From positions 744,001 to 808,000 of the forward strand of contig CAWUHX010000137.1 in NCBI GenBank assembly GCA_963922205.1: a DNA stretch of 64,000 bases, in the 5' to 3' direction. Source of the DNA: Romanomermis culicivorax (lineage: Eukaryota > Nematoda > Enoplea > Mermithida > Mermithidae). The position numbers and the translations under genes are program-made. The notes under the pieces were generated by a model that saw only the letters and a program-made list of their open reading frames with translations, was not told where the DNA came from and made no database searches. Shown piece by piece: positions 11,632 through 22,295 of this stretch (its first letter is position 1; each line of letters begins with the position of its first letter).

Positions 11632-12093
11632 TAGGCATAGGCTTAGGCTTAGGCTTAGGCTTAGGCTTAGGCTTAGGCTTAGGCTTAGGCTTAGGCTTAG
11701 GCTTAGGCATAGGCTTAGGCTCAGGCTTAGGCTTAGGCTTAGGCTTAGGCTTAGGCTTAGGCTTAGGCTTAGGCTTAGGCTTAGGCTTAGGCTTAGGCAT
11801 AGGCTTAGGCTCAGGCTTAGGCTTAGGCTTAGGCTTAGGCTTAGGCTTAGGCTTAGGCTTAGGCTTAGGCTTAGCCTAAGGTTTAGGCTTAGGCTTAGGA
11901 TTAGGCTTAGGCTTAGGCTTAGGCTTAGGCTTAGGCTTAGGCTTAGGCTTAGGCTTAGGCTTAGGCTTAGGCTTAGGCTTAGGCTTAGGCTTAGGCTTAG
12001 GCTTAGGCTTAGGCTTAGGCTTAGGCTTAGCCTAAGGTTTAGGCTTAGACTTAGGATTAGGCTTAAGTTCAGGCGTAGGCTTAGGCTTACGGG
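11632..12093 (+). repeat. Interstitial telomere array (TTAGGC)n
   Basis: About 460 bp of TTAGGC, the nematode telomere unit, G-rich strand on plus. Variants include TTAGGCATAGGC and TTAGGCTCAGGC; this pair of variants occurs twice, about 90 bp apart. A local inversion, TTAGCCTAAGG, occurs at 11871 and again at about 12028. The array therefore grew by internal duplication of blocks. The long RLRLRL and KPKPKP frames across it are artefacts. Confidence 0.95.
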
Positions 12094-13035
12094 AAGCAGT
12101 AAAGTACATTTTTTCGACCAATAAAATTTATGATATAATTTTGTTTCGATAAAAAAACCTCGGTTTGCTCTGATTTGTGGTCACTACTCTACACCGCCTG
12201 AATCTATTTGCCGGTGAAGTAAAATTTGCGTGGGCTGTGTTATTCCCCGAAGCTTGTTGTTCCCTCGACACTCATTCTAAAACGGCTCTGATTTAATTTT
12301 TATGCCAGCGACCAAAAAAACATGACTTGCCTCCAATTTCGGTGCATATTTTTATCATTCTACCACAACCAATAAAGCTCCGGAACTGAACTACACGGAT
12401 TGATAATTTTTTGACTAAAGACGTTCATCATTCCAGGCGTGTCATTTGATCCTTTTCTTCTTTTTTCCACTCCATATCCCGTTTATCCTTTTCGTTGATC
12501 CTCGCCCCATTCCGGCCTATAGGTTGCGCACGTTTCGAGGGCAAAAGGAAAGACCAATTTGCATTTTTATGCTTTTATTGCATATTAGCTGTGCGGAAAG
12601 TTTACGTCCTTCTTTCCGTGTTACGTTGGATATTTTTCCGTATCAAGGTTATCAAGGAGTCCTAAAAAATGTTTATCTTTTTTTGACCATGTATGCATCC
12701 GTAAAGATTTTTTTCCCACTCTAGTAAAAAACGGGATAATATCCATTAGTGATTGATTAATTAACAGAAACTTTTGTCCTGCGGTTAGCGAAAGGATCGA
12801 TACAGCAGGATAAGGCTTACAGTTCATTATTAGTCAATTGACTTGTCTATTTTGTACCTTGTTTGTTAAGCTTCCTGTATTTTTTCTGTTATTTGTCTTT
12901 CTTAGACTATTTTATATCTCTATTGTTTGTTGGTGCTCAAACTTGGGCAACAAGCTAGTTATTGTTCAAGATGAACTTGTTCGTATTGTCGAGCTTACAG
13001 TTAAATGTACTGTGTGTACAATTTTATGAGAAAAA
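12094..13035. other. Moderately GC non-coding stretch
   Basis: No recognisable exon or RNA. Composition is less AT-rich than the surroundings around 12160-12620, but no frame with good splice signals was found. Confidence 0.35.
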
Positions 13036-13345
13036 TTTTTCATGAGAAAAATAGCATGAAAGTAAGTTTAATACAGAAAAACCTAGTAATTTCTGTAATC
13101 AATGAAAGATTTTTTTCGGCTGTGAGTAGGAAACAGGACTGCTGAAAAAATGGTCAAAATCTCTCACATAAAACTCAGGTATCAACTCATTTCTGTCGAA
13201 ACTATTAAGCATGATGTCTTTCAATAGCCATTCACATCAAAATGACGAAATTTATTGTTTTTCTACAGTATGAAGTTTTCCACTAAATAAATACCGCGAA
13301 CAAAGTGAACCCATTTTCTTGTTTCATTTTATGATCACTTGTTAA
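13036..13345 (-). repeat. MITE family A, reverse copy
   Basis: It begins 'atgaaagtaagtttaatac' and continues with 'tttctgtaatcaatgaaag', 'aagcatgatgtctttcaat' and 'tctacagtatgaagttttcc', the complement of the family A order. Confidence 0.6.
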
Positions 13346-13369
13346 TCATATTCATACATGTACAGCTTG

Positions 13370-13560
13370 CGTGTTCAGACCCAAATTTTTTCAAAAGTTC
13401 TCAGAACTCAGTCAAATTTGATTAGAACGGTATAAAACTTGGTATTAAGATGTTTCCCAGTGTGCTAAAAAACGATTATTTTTCCTGATAATTTTCAATT
13501 TTTTTAGAATTTCAACTTTTTACATGAACAAATCTTCAAAGTGCACTAAACTATTTTCAT
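13370..13560 (+). repeat. Dispersed repeat family C
   Basis: 'gttctcagaactcagtcaaa' and 'aagatgtttcccagtgtgc' match the copies at 4370 and 50665. Confidence 0.5.
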
Positions 13561-14671
13561 ATCACATCTATTTTATGTTTAAAATATTTGTTTGCAACAT
13601 CTATTGGGGAAACGAATTTAATTAAGCATTTCGTTGTATGAAGATCCCCCCAAAAAATATTGTGCCCCCAAGAACATGCATGGAAAGAATTATCTATGAA
13701 ATCTGTGACAGTTCAAAAACTTATGGAATACTATCGTACGTGAGTTGGAAGCAAAATATGAGGATGGTCAGTGAAATTCTAACCCAACTTTAACGACCCT
13801 CAAATCCGTGAAAAATGGACATTTTTACTGTGGTAGCCGAAGTAGCTACCTCAACTAAAATTGTTGCAAAATGCTTGCTTACCCAATGTTTTCAGAAAGT
13901 CACGTGGTCCCAGGTTCAAGTCACAGATTTCCTGATTCTTATAATCATCTTTCTGATTTCCCATTTTTTAAACATTTTTATCTGAAATTTGTAACTTGTT
14001 TCTATTTTTTAGATTTATTTTCTCACTTGCCTTATTTCCTGCAATTGCCACTACGAAAAAACGTACTTCCTGACAATATGAATTATATTTTCTATAAATC
14101 TCAACTAAGATCGGTACCCTATAAACTGCCTTTTTGGAATAAAATAAGTGCTACCCTCTGTCAAACAAGGACCAACCTTATTGGTTCATCTGGTACCAAC
14201 CAGCTCATAAGTCTGATTGGTTCCTGAAAACTCTTTCTCTGATTAGGTGTTGAGAGCAAGACTTATATACAACAATTCAATAATATATGAACTGGTAATA
14301 GTGCAATAAGAATTGATGTTGGGCCTGCTTTCAGTGTCTATACACTACATAAGGTGCTGTAAAAAATTGGTGAAAAAATTGCTGAAATTTATGAATCGGT
14401 CTTGCATACAGGTGATGTGGTGATCAGAACGAAATCATGTGACACTAATGTTATTCCATATAGTACCAAGTTGCATTCAGTTCGGCCCATTATCTCTTGA
14501 GGGAAAAGATCTGTAAATTCTCAGTCTTGAAGTTACGATCCAATTTGTGGGGCATGCTGGTCTGAAGGACATACTGTATGTCCTTTTTGCCGATTGGGCA
14601 TCTGTGAGATCGTGTGTATTTTGTGCATTAAGCAGAATGACCTCAAAGGAATTTTACACCTTCCACAAGAG
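13561..14671. other. Non-coding stretch left of the retroelement
   Basis: At about 13865-13925 a piece with GTCCCAGGTTCAAGTC (B-box-like) may be tRNA-derived. The open frame at 13871-14227 covers it and has no recognisable product. The last bases, ...ACAAGAG, are the target duplication next to the 5' LTR. Confidence 0.35.
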
Positions 14672-15149
14672 TGTTGAGGTGGTCTCAGGTGCACGTGTTC
14701 AGCTTCCGGTGTCGGTGCGCAGGCGGTTGGACGCGGCGAAAAGTGGCCGAAAAGAATGATAAATTTGCATAGGTTTATGCTGCCACTGTTTCGCGTTTTT
14801 GGTGTCTTTTTATCATTGTTCAAAAGATTATGTTTGGGGAGCGTCGCCGCCATCGCTCCATTTATAATAATTTTTATTTATTATTCTTTTGTGGCGTCGT
14901 CAGTCCTCACCCAATACAAATTGGGCCCGTAAGTTGTTTTGTTTTGTGAGCGCAGGGGAGGCTCTTATAAGATTAGGATTGGAGACTTGGGTAGGATCTC
15001 CTGAGGTACGTGCCAAGGTGTTCTGCCTGAGGTTTGGTGAAAGTTCTGGCGAGTATCTGGTGAAACGTCTGGGAGAGTTTTGTGGTTGTTGTTGTTGTTA
15101 GCCTGTGGTCAGAACTGTTGCATCTTCTTGACCCCACAGTTGCCTAACA
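14672..15149 (+). repeat. 5' LTR of the retroelement
   Basis: 478 bp, TGTTGAGG...CCTAACA. A TATAAG box at 14965-14970 is the likely core promoter. A good splice donor CTGAG|GTACGTG follows at 15005/15006. Confidence 0.93.
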
Positions 15150-15233
15150 AGTGGTGGACTCTTAACGCCTCTCACGACGGATAACCGGAGAACCACCAGA
15201 AAAATAACTAAACCTCCTCGGTTTTATTTACAG
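15006..15233 (+). other. Probable leader intron of the retroelement
   Basis: A donor in the LTR (GAG|GTACGT, intron from 15006) and a typical nematode acceptor ttttatttacag at 15233 would remove the PBS region and place the exon 25 bases before the gag ATG. This would yield a translated subgenomic mRNA distinct from the genomic RNA. The same acceptor could take a trans-spliced leader instead. Confidence 0.4.
15152..15169 (+). other. Primer-binding site
   Basis: TGGTGGACTCTTAACGCC starts two bases after the 5' LTR. Its complement ends in CCA, as required for a tRNA 3' end. I cannot name the tRNA. Confidence 0.6.
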
Positions 15234-15257
15234 GCACATACCGGAAAAGTTAAAAAG

Positions 15258-15827
15258 ATGAGTATTCCGGTAGGGAGAACTTTGAGGACTCCTCCTAGGT
15301 CACATGAACCTAGTGTTTCGAATCTTGACTCTGCTGAAGAACACGCAGCGGTAGAACACGTTCAAGCACAGGCGCCTGAGACTGAAGGAAGGAGAGAGAG
15401 TAGAAATGCGGAAGTGGCAAAAATGGAGGAAGAGTTGAAGAGAAGTGGTTTTGAGATGGCTAGGTTAGCCGAGATTGAAACTACGGTAAGTGGTAGTGTC
15501 AGAGGTCAGCAGACCTTTGAAAGAGAGAGGCCGACGTCACCCCCGAAGTTGGTCCATCCGATGGCCGAAATGCTGGAGGAGATTAGATGGAAATCGAAAC
15601 CAGCGTGGAGGTCAAATATGGTGGACATGAACTACGACGAATATTACGAGGACCCGCTGGCCGATTTATACGACGACGAATATTCGAGGGGATACGACCC
15701 CGAAATGGCGAATTTTATTCGCCGAGAGGAGCAGAGGGATCGAGTCGATCCCAAGGATTTGCAAATTAACGCATTGGAAAAGAAAATGGAATTATTGATA
15801 AAAGTAATCGAAACCGCGCAGGAGTGA
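15258..15827 (+). CDS. gag: Gag N-terminal region, ended by an in-frame TGA
   Basis: The ATG at 15258 is the first after the leader acceptor at 15233. It opens a 189-codon frame that is charged and acidic, with predicted helices (around the [11 protein letters not shown] segment) and a DYNDEYY-like acidic region, ending ...ETAQE-TGA (15825-15827). The frame stays open after this TGA without any shift, straight into the capsid-like region. The TGA therefore splits one Gag. There is no conserved domain in this part. The stop may be a nonsense mutation in this copy, or a codon that is read through. In this position, upstream of capsid, mutation is the simpler reading. Confidence 0.7.
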   Translation: MSIPVGRTLRTPPRSHEPSVSNLDSAEEHAAVEHVQAQAPETEGRRESRNAEVAKMEEELKRSGFEMARLAEIETTVSGSVRGQQTFERERPTSPPKLVHPMAEMLEEIRWKSKPAWRSNMVDMNYDEYYEDPLADLYDDEYSRGYDPEMANFIRREEQRDRVDPKDLQINALEKKMELLIKVIETAQE

Positions 15828-18800
15828 GAAAAGGAAAAGGAAGATGATCAACGGAAGAAGATAGGTGAGTCTTCTTACCTTGAGAATAGAGTTGAGAGAG
15901 TAAGTGAACCCAAGAGAGAGGTTCATTCAGAGGTTTATGTAAGGTCTCAAGAGGATAGAGACAAATATTTTGGTAGAGATAGAGGTTGGACTGAGGAGCC
16001 GCAGAGTTCGAGGAATGCTGAACAAGCACAATCGAATGCCTATGGTTACTCAGAGAATAGGTGGTCTAGGGAAAGGAAGGTGACTATTTGCGAGGAATCG
16101 TCCCAGGGAGAGGATAGATTTTCTCGTCCTACTCCTTGGAGAGATACCGCAAATAGAGCTGACCTTAGCCCTGAGAGGAGGAGAAAGAAGAGGTCGAAGA
16201 GTAGAAAGAGATCTCATAGGTCAAGAGCTAGGAGTAGACATTACTCAGATAGTGATAATAGCAGTTCATCTACGTCGAACTCTAGCTCAAGTGTAGAAGT
16301 TGATGTGAGAGATGTGGTAAAGGCCTTGAAACATAGACCTTTACATGATAGTATAAAGCCGACGGAGGCTTTGAAATTTTTTACTGATCTGGAAAGTGAG
16401 TTTCTGGAGAATACTGCCGATAAAGTGAAAAAGGAGGGTTTGAGAAGGTTGTCTCAGAACAGGGCGAGGAGGATAGCGAGAACATCCTCAAGTTATACAG
16501 AAGCGCGGAGAAATATTTTAAAGTATCTCGCGCCGACTTATGATTTGACGATGCTCAAAAGAGAGTTGTTTAATATGAAACAGGAAGAAGGCGAGTCAGC
16601 CTTAGAGTTTTTAAAGAGGTTGAGTAATCATGTGGATCTGGTCTATGGAGATCAGAGTGATCAAGTAAGGCAAGAGAATATTATTAATGCCTTCATTTAT
16701 AAGAGTAGTCCGTTGTATCAGACGGAGTTGCAGGATGTATTGCCATCGATGAAAACATGGCAAGACCTTGCATACGCCGTAACTCAGATTGATAAGAAAT
16801 ATAAGAATTTGTTTACTACTTTTGGAGCCAAGGATAAACCAATTGTGGTGAATCAAGTTGTAGCTATGGAGGAGAAGTGCCCAGAAATTGCTTTTGTAGG
16901 GAATGCTCCATTTGGAAGTACTAAAAAGTATAACCAGACGAAGTCAAGACCACAAAATCAGTTGCGAAAGGCAGTGGAAGAGGAGAGAAATGAGGAGAAT
17001 GCTGAAGAGATGCAACCTGGTCTGTCGCCTTGTGATGTCAAAAAGTCTAACGAGGAGCAGGCCAATGAGTCTTTTTTAGCTATTCTCTCAAAGGAATGGC
17101 TACAATTGGTTCAGAAGGTGGATAAATTACAAGTTACTCAGAATGAAGCTTTAAAAGAGTTGACTACTGTGAAGACTGCGTCTGCTGAAAAGCAGAAGCA
17201 GTTGAAGCAGCAGAGACCCTACTGCATATATCATAAGAATAATACTCATGCTACGGAGGAGTGTAAAACATTAGCATACCGGCGTCAGCAACAGCAACGC
17301 GGTGGATTTAACCGTGGCATGTCTAATCAGTATTATGGTGGTGATAGGAATGCTTCGTTTAGAGGAAGTTTTAGAGGTAGAGGTGGACCTCAGTTTGGAT
17401 TTAGAGGAAGAGGAAGAGGTGCCTATTATGTAGGATTCCCCGAAGAAGATCAAATGTACGGGTATGACCCAGAGTTTGAGAGATACAGGGAATTCTGCAG
17501 ACTTAGGGAGCAAGGCATCCAGTTGCAGAGGCAGCCTCAGTTGATGTTACCTGCATCAACTAGTCAACCTGCTATTCAGGCTAGTACCGTCCAGGATCAA
17601 TCTGGATCATTTGTTTCGAACCAGTCCCAACCTAGTTCGCATAACGTAATGGTGACAAGCCATGCGGATGTGGATGATGAAAGTGATCAGAGTAGAAACA
17701 AATCTTCTAGTTTGGTTCTCGGAAGTATTATTCACCTGGATAAGGTGACACCCCTAGAGAAGGTAAAGGAAAGAGATTTGGCTCATGTAAAGTATGGAAG
17801 GAAAGCAACGGACATGCAGAAAAGGTTGTTGGAAAATTATCCGAAAACGGTTCCATTCTATATAAATGTAGTTATTAAAGAAACAGCTACCAGAGCTTTA
17901 ATTGATACAGGAGCTCAGTGTACGGTCATGTCTTCTAAGCTCCTGAAAAGGGCATTAGACGTTGATTATACAGTGTACCCTCATATTCTTAAAGTGACTG
18001 TAGCTGATGGAAAAATTGTACATGCCTACGGGTATGTACCAGTTTGTATGAAGACTGAATTTGGAAATTTTCCAGTCAATGTTATAGTGTTGCCAGATGC
18101 AGGTGAGGACCTGATCTTGGGCACAGATTTTTTAGCACACTCAGATTTAGATGTGGTGATTGATTTCAAAAGAAATGCCATGACAATACAAGGCATTGAG
18201 AGAAAGATTGACGTAGTTCAAGTTCCTTCTGTAACTACTGTGCAAACAGTAATGGAAGAAGTGACTAAAGTCAGTGCGGCGTCGACTGATTGCATAAATC
18301 AAATTGTTTATCCAAAAGTTTGTCTGCTAAAGACAACTGTTGCAATTGTTGCATGTAGTAAAACCTACATTCCATATGGAACAGATGTTTTGATGAAGGC
18401 AAAACTTTGGGATCAACATGGAGATGCCACGTTGAATGGAATTATTGTCGAATTGAAAGATTCTGAAAGGAAGTTCAGAATGGAGAAAGCGGTTGTAGAC
18501 GGATCACAAGAGGAGTTTGTAGTACTAATCTCCAATACCATGGGTTCTGGTTGTCGGTTTGAGAGAGATCAAATCATTGGCTATACAGAATCTATGCTTA
18601 TTGAAGATGATGATACGTACAAGAAGGTGAAAGAAATGAAAAAGCTAGAGGAGGAAAAGGAATATCAGACCTGTATGGTAAAGGAAGGAATGCCTGCATT
18701 ATCAAAAGCTGATTCTGTAGAGTTCTATACTTCACTATGCAAGATGATATCAAAGGCGAAAATATCAGAAGAGCAGAAAACGGGAGCTATAGAGTCTTTG

Positions 18801-19052
18801 TTGAAGTACAGAGATGTCTTTAGCTTGCCTGGTGATCCGGCTACTACGACCCCAGCTCTGACGTGCAAGATGGATACAGGAGATGCAAGACCTGTAGCAA
18901 AAAGATATTACAGAGCTTCAATTAATAGTCCGCCCGGAGTAAGGCAACATATAAAGGAGATGTTGGATCAGGGAGTGATAGAGCCCTCGAAGTCACCGTG
19001 GGCTGCATCTCTGTTCCTGGTGGAAAGAAAGATGGAACTACGAGACCCGTAG
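15828..19052 (+). CDS. gag-pol: Gag capsid, zinc knuckle, protease and start of reverse transcriptase
   Basis: An open frame in phase with the Gag N-terminus. From 16080 it encodes 990 residues. In order: an Arg/Ser-rich stretch (about 30-55); a retrotransposon Gag capsid domain (about 97-240); a zinc knuckle of the CX2HX4HX4C form (CIYHKNNTHATEEC, about 380-394); an RGG-like stretch (FRGRGG, GFRGRGRG); and an aspartic protease with active-site LIDTGAQ (Asp at about 609) and the later ILGTDF block. It ends in the first part of reverse transcriptase (VIEPSKSPWAASLFLV, about 965-981). There the frame runs out at TAG 19050-19052, because the homologous continuation lies in another frame from about 19020. 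Gag and Pol share one frame with no stop between them, so they appear to be a single polyprotein. Confidence 0.9.
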   Translation, partial: EKEKEDDQRKKIGESSYLENRVERVSEPKREVHSEVYVRSQEDRDKYFGRDRGWTEEPQSSRNAEQAQSNAYGYSENRWSRERKVTICEESSQGEDRFSRPTPWRDTANRADLSPERRRKKRSKSRKRSHRSRARSRHYSDSDNSSSSTSNSSSSVEVDVRDVVKALKHRPLHDSIKPTEALKFFTDLESEFLENTADKVKKEGLRRLSQNRARRIARTSSSYTEARRNILKYLAPTYDLTMLKRELFNMKQEEGESALEFLKRLSNHVDLVYGDQSDQVRQENIINAFIYKSSPLYQTELQDVLPSMKTWQDLAYAVTQIDKKYKNLFTTFGAKDKPIVVNQVVAMEEKCPEIAFVGNAPFGSTKKYNQTKSRPQNQLRKAVEEERNEENAEEMQPGLSPCDVKKSNEEQANESFLAILSKEWLQLVQKVDKLQVTQNEALKELTTVKTASAEKQKQLKQQRPYCIYHKNNTHATEECKTLAYRRQQQQRGGFNRGMSNQYYGGDRNASFRGSFRGRGGPQFGFRGRGRGAYYVGFPEEDQMYGYDPEFERYREFCRLREQGIQLQRQPQLMLPASTSQPAIQASTVQDQSGSFVSNQSQPSSHNVMVTSHADVDDESDQSRNKSSSLVLGSIIHLDKVTPLEKVKERDLAHVKYGRKATDMQKRLLENYPKTVPFYINVVIKETATRALIDTGAQCTVMSSKLLKRALDVDYTVYPHILKVTVADGKIVHAYGYVPVCMKTEFGNFPVNVIVLPDAGEDLILGTDFLAHSDLDVVIDFKRNAMTIQGIERKIDVVQVPSVTTVQTVMEEVTKVSAASTDCINQIVYPKVCLLKTTVAIVACSKTYIPYGTDVLMKAKLWDQHGDATLNGIIVELKDSERKFRMEKAVVDGSQEEFVVLISNTMGSGCRFERDQIIGYTESMLIEDDDTYKKVKEMKKLEEEKEYQTCMVKEGMPALSKADSVEFYTSLCKMISKAKISEEQKTGAIESLLKYRDVFSLPGDPATTTPALTCKMDTGDARPVAKRYYRASINSPPGVRQHIKEMLDQGVIEPSKSPWAASLFLVERKMELRDP

Positions 19053-19482
19053 TTGATTTTAGGGGTATAAACGAAGTGACCAAGGATGATAAATATCCCA
19101 TCCCGAGAATGGATGACTATTTAGATTGCCTTGGAAGAGCTAAGTTTTATACGACTCTAGATTTGAAGTCGGGATATTGGCAGGTCCCGATGGAGGAGGA
19201 GAGCAAGGAGAAAACGGCTTTTATATGCCAAGAGGGCTTGTTTCAGTTTAAAGTGATGCTGTTTGGATTGAAGAATGCACCTGCTGAATTCCAAAGGATG
19301 ATGGAGGGAATCCTTGGGGATTTGGTATGGAAAATTAGCCTAGTGTACATAGATGATATTATCATCTTCTCGAATACATTCGAGGAACACTTAGAGAATT
19401 TGAAATTGGTGCTAGAAGCGTTGAGGAAGGCGAAATTGACTCTTAAGCCAGAGAAATGTGAATTTCTTCCCGAGAAGGTGCA
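18998..19482 (+). pseudogene. pol: Reverse transcriptase core (shifted frame), cut by a TRIM insertion
   Basis: It continues reverse transcriptase in a different frame from the upstream gag-pol. It contains VDFRGIN, the palm motif LDLKSGYWQV, the FGLKNAPAEFQ block and the catalytic YIDDII (about 19344-19361) with both metal-binding Asp. Homology crosses from one frame to the other in the A/G-rich run at about 19021-19032, consistent with a one-base change. There is no slippery site plus structure that would suggest programmed shifting in mid-domain, so this is taken as a mutation. At 19483 the homology is interrupted by the 381-bp TRIM and resumes at 19864 in the frame expected after a 385-bp gain. 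Confidence 0.88.
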
Positions 19483-19863
19483 TGTTGTATGGCAACATAC
19501 AACATTCCACCCATAGGATTGATGTTGTAGCCAATCCATGGGTGCCGAACCCGATCATTTTTGTTGAGCCCTGGTCGGGATGGTTACACCTACCCCGACA
19601 TTGGCCAATGGTGGGACAGCTACGGCGCCACCCAGGAAGCCCTTCAACACTGGTGACCGTACCAGGGGCCCCCCTGTTGCTCCAAGGGGGGAGGGATGTT
19701 GTATGGCAACATACAACATTCCACCCGTAGGATTGATGTTGTAGCCAATCCACGGGTGCCGAACCCGATCATTTTTGTTGAGCCCTGGTCGGGATGGTTA
19801 CACCTACCCCGACATTGGCCAATGGTGGGACAGCTACGGCGCCACCCAGGAAGCCCTTCAACA
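19483..19863 (+). mobile_element. TRIM: miniature LTR retrotransposon inside pol
   Basis: Two 167-bp direct repeats (19483-19649 and 19697-19863), both TGTTGTATGG...CCCTTCAACA, enclose only 47 bp. That insert begins CTGGTGACCG, a PBS-like TGG one base after the left LTR. It ends with the polypurine tract AAGGGGGGAGGGA directly before the right LTR. TGCA is duplicated at 19479-19482 and 19864-19867. The two LTRs differ at two positions by hand count. It has no coding capacity, so it must use reverse transcriptase and integrase from another element. This is the defining layout of terminal-repeat retrotransposons in miniature. Removing it mentally makes the flanking pol homology contiguous and in frame. 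Confidence 0.93.
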
Positions 19864-19867
19864 TGCA

Positions 19868-22295
19868 CTTTTTAGGGCACATCTTGGACGCCAATGGAAT
19901 TTCTCCGGATCCTAAGAAGGTCAAGGCGATAACGGAATTTCCATTCCCGGATTCTGTTAAGAAAATGCAAAGATTCCTAGGTATGCTACAATGGTGTAAG
20001 AAATTTATACCGGACCTAGCAGCACTAGCTGAACCCTTGTACAAATTAACAGGCAAGAAGGGAACATGGAATGTGACGGAGTTACATTACACAACTTTTG
20101 AGAAGCTCAAAGTAGCATTGACCTCAGTACCTTTCTTAAGACATCCAATTTTGGATGGATCTGCGCGATTCATTCTTCAAAGGGATGCCAGTGAAATTGC
20201 ATGGGGAGTAGTGTTATGTCAAGAGACTGACTCGGAATGTTGGGTGATTGCCTACAATAGTTGGATATTGCGGGCAGAGGAAAGGAAATGGTGCGCCACC
20301 AAAAGGGAATGCTTAGCTGTGGTTTACGCCCTTAAAATTTATAAACATTATCTTTTGGGCCAGAAGGTCAGGATTCAAACTGACCACAAACCATTATTAT
20401 CAATGAGGGTCAACACACAGACTAATGACAAACTCAAGAGGTGGTATGCATTCATTTGCCAGTTTAATCACAAGTTGGAGTACGTGCCTGGCAGACAGAA
20501 TGCCATGGCAGATTTTCTCTCCAGAAAGAAGGAACCGGATGAGCAGAAGGAGAAGTTGCCACCAAAATGGGAGCTTATCTTTCAGAAAGAAGAAGTGAAA
20601 TCTCTTACTGAAGACAAAGTCATTAACCAAAACCATAAAGTTTTAGTGGAACAACTTCGGGAACTCAGAGGAGATGAAGTGGATGAGGCTGTAGGAGTCT
20701 TCACTCCGGTGAAGATGGTCACACCTTCAGTGGCTTCAAAGTATGATGTTAGTGATGAGACTCGACTTAATATTTCTCAAGAATTTGATAATTATCAAAC
20801 GCCTGAGAAATATGAAATTGAGGTGGTAGTCACTAGACAAATGGCGAAAAACTTGCAGCAGGAGGAAAAAGGACATCCTCCTGAGCAAGCAAAACCTAAA
20901 GAGGAAGTGAAGAGAATTTTTGAACCGAAGGAGAAGGAGTTTGAAGAAGCCCCTCAGAGTGAAGATGGTAAACCAAAAGGGCTTATCTCAAACGCCTTGA
21001 TGGCTCAGTTGCAAGGAAAGGATAAAGATTTAAAGGTGATCTTCGAGAAACTAAGTGCTAGTAGTAGCACTAAGTCTCAAAGTAACTTTTATATCGATCA
21101 AGGGATACTATATAGAGAGACTTTTGGCGAGGCAGAGGATCAAGTTGTTGTCCCCTCTGTTCTCAAAAAAGTTGTCCTACATCAGTATCATGGAGCAGTG
21201 ATGATGACGCATCAAGGGTTTAAGAGAACCCTTGCTATTATTAAAAAGCGGTTCTGGTGGCCGAGCATCGAGAAGGATGTTCGGAGCTGGATCAGCTTTT
21301 GTCCAATAGGTCAAATTGCGACTCCAGGAAAAGCTACAATACCGCCGTTAAATCCAATTATTCCTAGAGGACCATTTGACATAGTCTCTGTTGATACTGT
21401 GGGAATCACTCCCATGAGTGAGAAGAGTCCATATGTGATAATATTTCAAGATTACTTTACAAAATGGGTGGAAGCAGAAATGATTCCGGATCAATCTGCT
21501 GTAACCATTGTGGACAATTTTCTTCGGAATATTGTTTTCAGGCATGGAACCCCGGTGAAATTATTGAGTGATAATGGTTCATGCTTTACAGCTGATTTGA
21601 TGACGTCAGTTTGTAAATTGTTGGAGTGTCAGAAGATTTTCACAACTGCCTACCATCCACAAGGAAATGGAATGGTTGAAAGGTTTAACCAAACCTTGAT
21701 CAAGCAGTTGCGAAAGGTTGCTATAGAAGATTCAGATAAGTGGGACAGATATTTGCAATCTGTCGTTTTTGCGTATAATGCCACACCTCATACCTCAACG
21801 AAATGTTCTCCATTTGCCTTATTGAGAGGTCATGAGGCTAATTTTGGCATTAGTATTGGTGTTGCTAGAAACATAGTTCTGCCAATGAACTATGAGGCTT
21901 ATAAGTATATACTAACCGAAAGTTTAGTAGGAACTTATGAGACCATTTCAGAAAATATCAGGAAGGCTGTGGAGAGCAGTAAAAAGTTTTTTGACCGTAA
22001 AGCAAAAGCTCATGATTATTCCGTCAATGATTGGGTTTTGCTGAATGTCGATAAACAGAAAAAACTGGGTCTGCCATGGCAAGGACCGTATGTTGTTACT
22101 GATAATAGGAGATTATCAGAAAACGTGCTTGAAATCGTGCACTGGAGAGAGCCGCTGAAAAAGCAGGTGGTATCCATGAGCGGGTTAAAGCACTTTCGCT
22201 ACGAGACCGGCAGATGGCTGCAGTCTAACAACCTGTCATCTAAGGACACGCAGTTTACTGTAGATTCAAAAATTAGTAATTATAAACTGCCGTAG
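19868..22295 (+). CDS. pol: Pol C-terminal part: RT thumb, RNase H, integrase
   Basis: The frame (open from 19794, but pol-derived only from the TRIM end) begins with the HFLGHILDANGI block of reverse transcriptase. RNase H follows with RDASE (about 20183), TKRECLAV (about 20299), TDHKPL (about 20379) and the NAMADFLSR end. Integrase has the zinc domain LHQYHG..THQG..FCPIGQ, where the second Cys of the usual CxxC is Gly (21309-21311), so metal binding is probably damaged. The catalytic core has all three acidic residues: SVDTVG (about 21388), LLSDNGS (about 21568) and GMVERFNQ (about 21675). A GPY module (LPWQGPYVV, about 22080) precedes the TAG at 22293-22295. No chromodomain was seen. Confidence 0.92.

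Noticed and set aside
11632..12093. True chromosome end
   Set aside because: Non-telomeric DNA continues on both sides and the array contains orientation switches.
11444..12124. Long KPKPKP and RLRLRL open frames
   Set aside because: They are translations of the TTAGGC array, which lacks stops in some frames; no coding signal.
18998..19052. Programmed ribosomal frameshift between gag-pol and reverse transcriptase
   Set aside because: The switch is inside the RT domain, not at a gag/pol border, and no slippery heptamer with downstream structure was seen; mutation is simpler.
19412..19868. Minus-strand frames of 74-113 residues (MDWLQHQSYGWN...)
   Set aside because: Shadows of the duplicated TRIM LTR; the repeated N-terminus is the LTR itself.
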